DNA of 8,494 bases from a bacterium (lineage in GTDB: Bacteria > Patescibacteriota > Gracilibacteria > UM-FILTER-43-11). The notes under the pieces are model-generated. The model was not told the DNA's origin. It saw nothing but the letters and a program-made list of their open reading frames with translations, and made no database searches. Shown here piece by piece: positions 6,330 through 8,494 of the stretch (positions are counted from its first letter, which is position 1; each line of letters begins with the position of its first letter). The translations under genes and the position numbers were made by a program. The stretch spans positions 1 to 8,494 of the forward strand of contig JAUHXI010000056.1 of the NCBI GenBank assembly GCA_030426875.1. The letters run 5' to 3'.

Positions 6330-6352
6330 ATCTTAACTAAAAATGTAATGAT
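6324..6352 (+). promoter_or_regulatory. Possible rightward promoter
   Basis: Perfect TTGACA (6324-6329), 17-base spacer, then AATGAT (6347-6352, 4 of 6). It would start a short transcript near 6358 that ends at the terminator at 6440-6470. The -10 is weak. Confidence 0.25.
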
Positions 6353-6362
6353 GCATGTGGAT

Positions 6363-6434
6363 ATGCGAGTTTTACCTTCTAACTTAGCCCCCATGTCCCG
6401 CACCGCAGCCCCCTTCGCTGCCAAAAAATATTAA
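6363..6434 (+). CDS. Candidate 23-codon micro-ORF (doubtful)
   Basis: ATG 6363 to TAA 6434 encodes a small basic peptide beginning MRVLPSNLAP and ending FAAKKY; ATGs at 6348 and 6351 are in the same frame. It lies 5 bases before a hairpin-plus-T-run terminator and just after a possible promoter. That arrangement is the only support. There is no Shine-Dalgarno, but other genes here lack one too. A non-coding RNA or chance ORF is equally possible. Confidence 0.15.
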   Translation: MRVLPSNLAPMSRTAAPFAAKKY

Positions 6435-6439
6435 TCGAC

Positions 6440-6470
6440 CCAAGGCCTCATTAAGGTGCTTTGGTTTTTT
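6440..6470 (+). terminator. Intrinsic terminator, rightward
   Basis: Stem CCAAGGC (6440-6446) pairs with GCTTTGG (6458-6464), 7 pairs including one G-T. The loop is 11 bases and six T follow directly (6465-6470). No established rightward gene precedes it closer than sufU, which ends at 5540 beyond an opposite-strand gene. Confidence 0.6.
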
Positions 6471-6474
6471 GGGA

Positions 6475-6506
6475 AGTCCCCCTCCTTTGGAGGGGCTAGA
6501 GGAGGC
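6475..6506. repeat. CCCCTCC-TTT-GGAGGGG hairpin repeat
   Basis: A perfect 7-bp GC-rich stem (6479-6485 with 6489-6495) with a TTT loop, followed by CTAGAGGAGGCC. There is no T-run, so it is not a terminator by itself. From memory, AAGTCCCCCTCCTTTGGAGGGG-type elements are scattered between genes in several bacterial groups; copy number here is unknown. Confidence 0.5.
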
Positions 6507-6547
6507 CTAAAAGAAGCCAAATACTCTTGATTTTTAGGCTTTTTTTT
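6503..6547 (+). terminator. Second rightward intrinsic terminator
   Basis: AGGCCTAAAA (6503-6512) pairs with TTTTAGGCTT (6532-6541), 10 pairs with one G-T wobble and a 19-base loop. The descending arm runs into a T-run ending at 6547. The stem is A/T-rich and the loop long, so it is weaker than the one at 6440. Its right arm overlaps the -35 box and spacer of the next gene's promoter. Confidence 0.45.
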
Positions 6548-6555
6548 GCTATAAT
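6527..6555 (+). promoter_or_regulatory. Promoter of the coiled-coil gene
   Basis: TTGATT (6527-6532), 17-base spacer, TATAAT (6550-6555). Transcription would start near 6562, about 14 bases before ATG 6576. Confidence 0.55.
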
Positions 6556-6575
6556 ATAAAGATTTATTAAATTCC

Positions 6576-8494
6576 ATGTTTCAATTGCCCAGAATCATAG
6601 GCCATGCGTATCGAAAAGGAGGATTTAAAAATAACTCGTTTTGGAGCGCTGGATTGAAAGTTTATGTGGATACCTACAGTGGTTATCGAGAAGCTGTATC
6701 ATCTCAAGTTGAAAGAATTCATCAAATTGAGACTGAGATTACCACACTTGAAAGACGATTTGAAGAACTTAAAGACGACCCAGAAAAAGCTAAAAATCCA
6801 GGTGCATTAAAAAATGAGCTCGTAAGCATTGTGGAGGTAATTAGGGACAAGCGGCGCATATTAGATGGAGTTAAGCGATCAAATTTTGATCAAACAAAAA
6901 ATTTATTGCTACATGAAAACGCTAGAGCACTTCAAATTCTAAGTTCCAATATTGGCACCACACATGAATTTAGCGAATCAGGAGATAGAATAGATCATTA
7001 TGATCATCTCTTAGAAAGGCTTTATTCTGAAAAATTTGATCCAACGGACATCTACTCCCTTAAAAATGCTGATGTATATGAGTTCCTTAGTGATAAACTA
7101 AAAGGCGAAATTCAAGCCCTTGAAGAAAGTATGAATGCAACCGATGTAACCTTTGGTGCATTGTATCGAGGTCGACTCAGACACACACAAGCCAAAGAGG
7201 TCAATGCAGCTTGGAACAGCCATGTGGCTGAATTAACTAGGGATATAGACAGTTTAAACGCTGAAGAAACAAGGGTTAATTCTTTTGAGATCACGGGGGA
7301 AATTAGCACGAGTGAAGCGCACAAAAAAAGATCTAGAATTGAAATTAGAATTGAAACACTAAAAAATGAAATCAAAGATGGAGCTCAAGACTGGATGACG
7401 CGTAAAGCCAGAGATCACTATGAAAGAGACTATGGTCGGTTGACTGATTTTGTAGACTTGGGAAGCTTGGAAAGATTAAAGCAAGTTATCACTGAGGCCA
7501 AGGACATCAGGCTTCAAAAAATGTATGAGCGCCTTAAGCAGCAATCAAAGGAAATTAAAAGAGAAATTGATAGCTTAAGCACCGAAAACGATTTTAGTGA
7601 GCAGGACATACAACATTTCAGAGAAAAACTGGAGGAGTTCAATTTTTTTGCCCTAGACAGAACTCAGACAGACACCAAAAAACTGAGACAGCTGAACCAA
7701 AATTTAGATGAATTTAAAAAGGATTTAGAGGTAAAGAAAAAAGACTTAAAAGCTTTCAACGAAAAAAGACCAGCAACAACAACTCATCTAAAGGTTGGTT
7801 ACAACCGATTAAACGAGAATTTAGAGGCAATCAATGATGAGTTGATAGCTAAAATCTATAAAAAATTATTGGAAGAAGGTGAAAATCCTGACAAGGTCAC
7901 AAAAAAAATCAGCGGAATAAAAGCACTTGGGAATAAAGATAGTGAAACACGAAAAAAAATAGCCATAATAGGCGCAAAAATTAGAGATGTAGAAAGCATG
8001 TCTGCCTCTGAATTAGAAGAATTGAGCAGAGAGATTGAATATTGGAGCAATACAGCACCCCTCTGCAACATCAAACTTTATTCAGAAATCGTTGATGATC
8101 CCGGTTATGAATCCGCTCAAAATGCTCATCATGCCATTGAAGGCTTGGATCAAGCCAGAAACATAGAAGCTGTCCTCAATGTATTAAGTGACACAATCGG
8201 ACTTGAATATATGGATCCAGGCCATCGAATTGGCAACGGTCCAATTAAGGGCAACAAGAATCAACATGCTAAGGTCATCCCCTCAAGTGAATTTGAACGC
8301 TACAAAAAGCATACTACAGGAAAAATGGTCTACCTGCAGCGGGGAGACGAGTGGTACATTTTGATCGACCAGAGCATTCTTGAGGCTCAAGGAACAGATG
8401 AAGATGCTAAAAAAACTAAAGAACTCAAGCGACAAATCACGCATGAACTCTTTCATGTCAAATTTGAAAAAGGAGGCACTATCGAGACTGGAAA
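6576..8494 (+). CDS. Large coiled-coil protein with C-terminal HExxH metallopeptidase-like domain, cut by the window edge
   Basis: The frame is open from ATG 6576 to the right edge: 639 complete codons with no stop, so the C-terminus is missing. There is no signal peptide, which suggests a cytoplasmic location. Residues 1-40 form a short aromatic, Gly-rich N-terminal segment. From about 43 to 500 the protein is very rich in Glu, Lys, Leu and Ile in heptad-like helices; the clearest are 43-70 and 360-400, with a break at about 273-298 (DWMTRKARDHYERDYG). From about 525 it becomes globular, and residues 623-627 read HELFH, a match to the HExxH zinc site of metallopeptidases (His623 and His627 ligands, Glu624 catalytic), at the end of a helix KELKRQITHELFHVKF. 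A third ligand would lie beyond the edge. There is no Shine-Dalgarno before ATG 6576. An in-frame AAAAGGAGG at 6614-6622 has no start codon at a suitable distance. Family not recognised. Confidence 0.8.
   Translation, partial: MFQLPRIIGHAYRKGGFKNNSFWSAGLKVYVDTYSGYREAVSSQVERIHQIETEITTLERRFEELKDDPEKAKNPGALKNELVSIVEVIRDKRRILDGVKRSNFDQTKNLLLHENARALQILSSNIGTTHEFSESGDRIDHYDHLLERLYSEKFDPTDIYSLKNADVYEFLSDKLKGEIQALEESMNATDVTFGALYRGRLRHTQAKEVNAAWNSHVAELTRDIDSLNAEETRVNSFEITGEISTSEAHKKRSRIEIRIETLKNEIKDGAQDWMTRKARDHYERDYGRLTDFVDLGSLERLKQVITEAKDIRLQKMYERLKQQSKEIKREIDSLSTENDFSEQDIQHFREKLEEFNFFALDRTQTDTKKLRQLNQNLDEFKKDLEVKKKDLKAFNEKRPATTTHLKVGYNRLNENLEAINDELIAKIYKKLLEEGENPDKVTKKISGIKALGNKDSETRKKIAIIGAKIRDVESMSASELEELSREIEYWSNTAPLCNIKLYSEIVDDPGYESAQNAHHAIEGLDQARNIEAVLNVLSDTIGLEYMDPGHRIGNGPIKGNKNQHAKVIPSSEFERYKKHTTGKMVYLQRGDEWYILIDQSILEAQGTDEDAKKTKELKRQITHELFHVKFEKGGTIETG

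Noticed and set aside
6614..6622. AAAAGGAGG resembling a strong Shine-Dalgarno
   Set aside because: It encodes K-G-G in frame, no ATG, GTG or TTG lies 5-10 bases downstream, and the other genes here do not use such sites.
7112..8074. Minus-strand open frames inside the coiled-coil gene, rich in Leu/Ser/Phe
   Set aside because: They are the antisense of Glu/Lys/Asp-rich codons, which gives hydrophobic false ORFs; the forward frame is open for 639 codons.

Overview
The window looks like chromosomal DNA from a low-GC uncultured bacterium. Two stop codons (the acetyltransferase and the two-helix membrane protein) are TGA and no coding region needs TGA as a sense codon, so the genetic code is standard. 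Four genes (the regulator, the lipoprotein, the reverse-strand hypothetical gene and the coiled-coil gene) have promoters close to TTGACA-17/18-TATAAT, and the membrane-protein gene has a looser one (TTCAAA-17-TATAAT). No start visible here has a correctly spaced Shine-Dalgarno sequence. Small, loosely packed, partly unrecognisable genes, short intergenic hairpin repeats, and isolated sufS/sufU fit a Patescibacteria/CPR-type genome (Peregrinibacteria-like is my best guess). This is inference from style; no marker gene proves it.

Layout. 1-639 (+): GNAT acetyltransferase, probably cut at the left edge. 654-1628 (-): fusion of a winged-helix DNA-binding domain with a ComF-like phosphoribosyltransferase. 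Its promoter is embedded in a perfect 27-bp palindrome, so it is probably autoregulated. 1794-2849 (+): two-domain lipoprotein with its own consensus promoter. 3040-3669 (+): small two-helix membrane protein. 3791-4990 (+): SufS cysteine desulfurase from a TTG start. 5094-5540 (+): SufU/IscU-type scaffold. These two form an Fe-S cluster assembly pair: SufS provides persulfide sulfur and SufU receives it. An 86-bp imperfect inverted-repeat element lies between them and ends inside the apparent start region of sufU. 5568-6266 (-): unrecognised 232-residue protein, convergent with sufU.

6267-6575 is a dense non-coding stretch. It holds a strong leftward promoter, back-to-back -35 boxes, a possible 23-codon micro-ORF, a rightward intrinsic terminator, a CCCCTCC/GGAGGGG hairpin, a second rightward terminator, and the promoter of the last gene. 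6576 to the right edge (+) is a large coiled-coil protein, open for 639 codons with no stop. Its visible part ends in an HELFH (HExxH) zinc-metallopeptidase-like motif. No tRNA, rRNA, CRISPR array or transposase was seen.

The items most worth a second look are the regulator with its operator, the coiled-coil/HExxH protein, the two orphan rightward terminators (antisense read-through from sufU, or a small transcript), and the three different short repeats.
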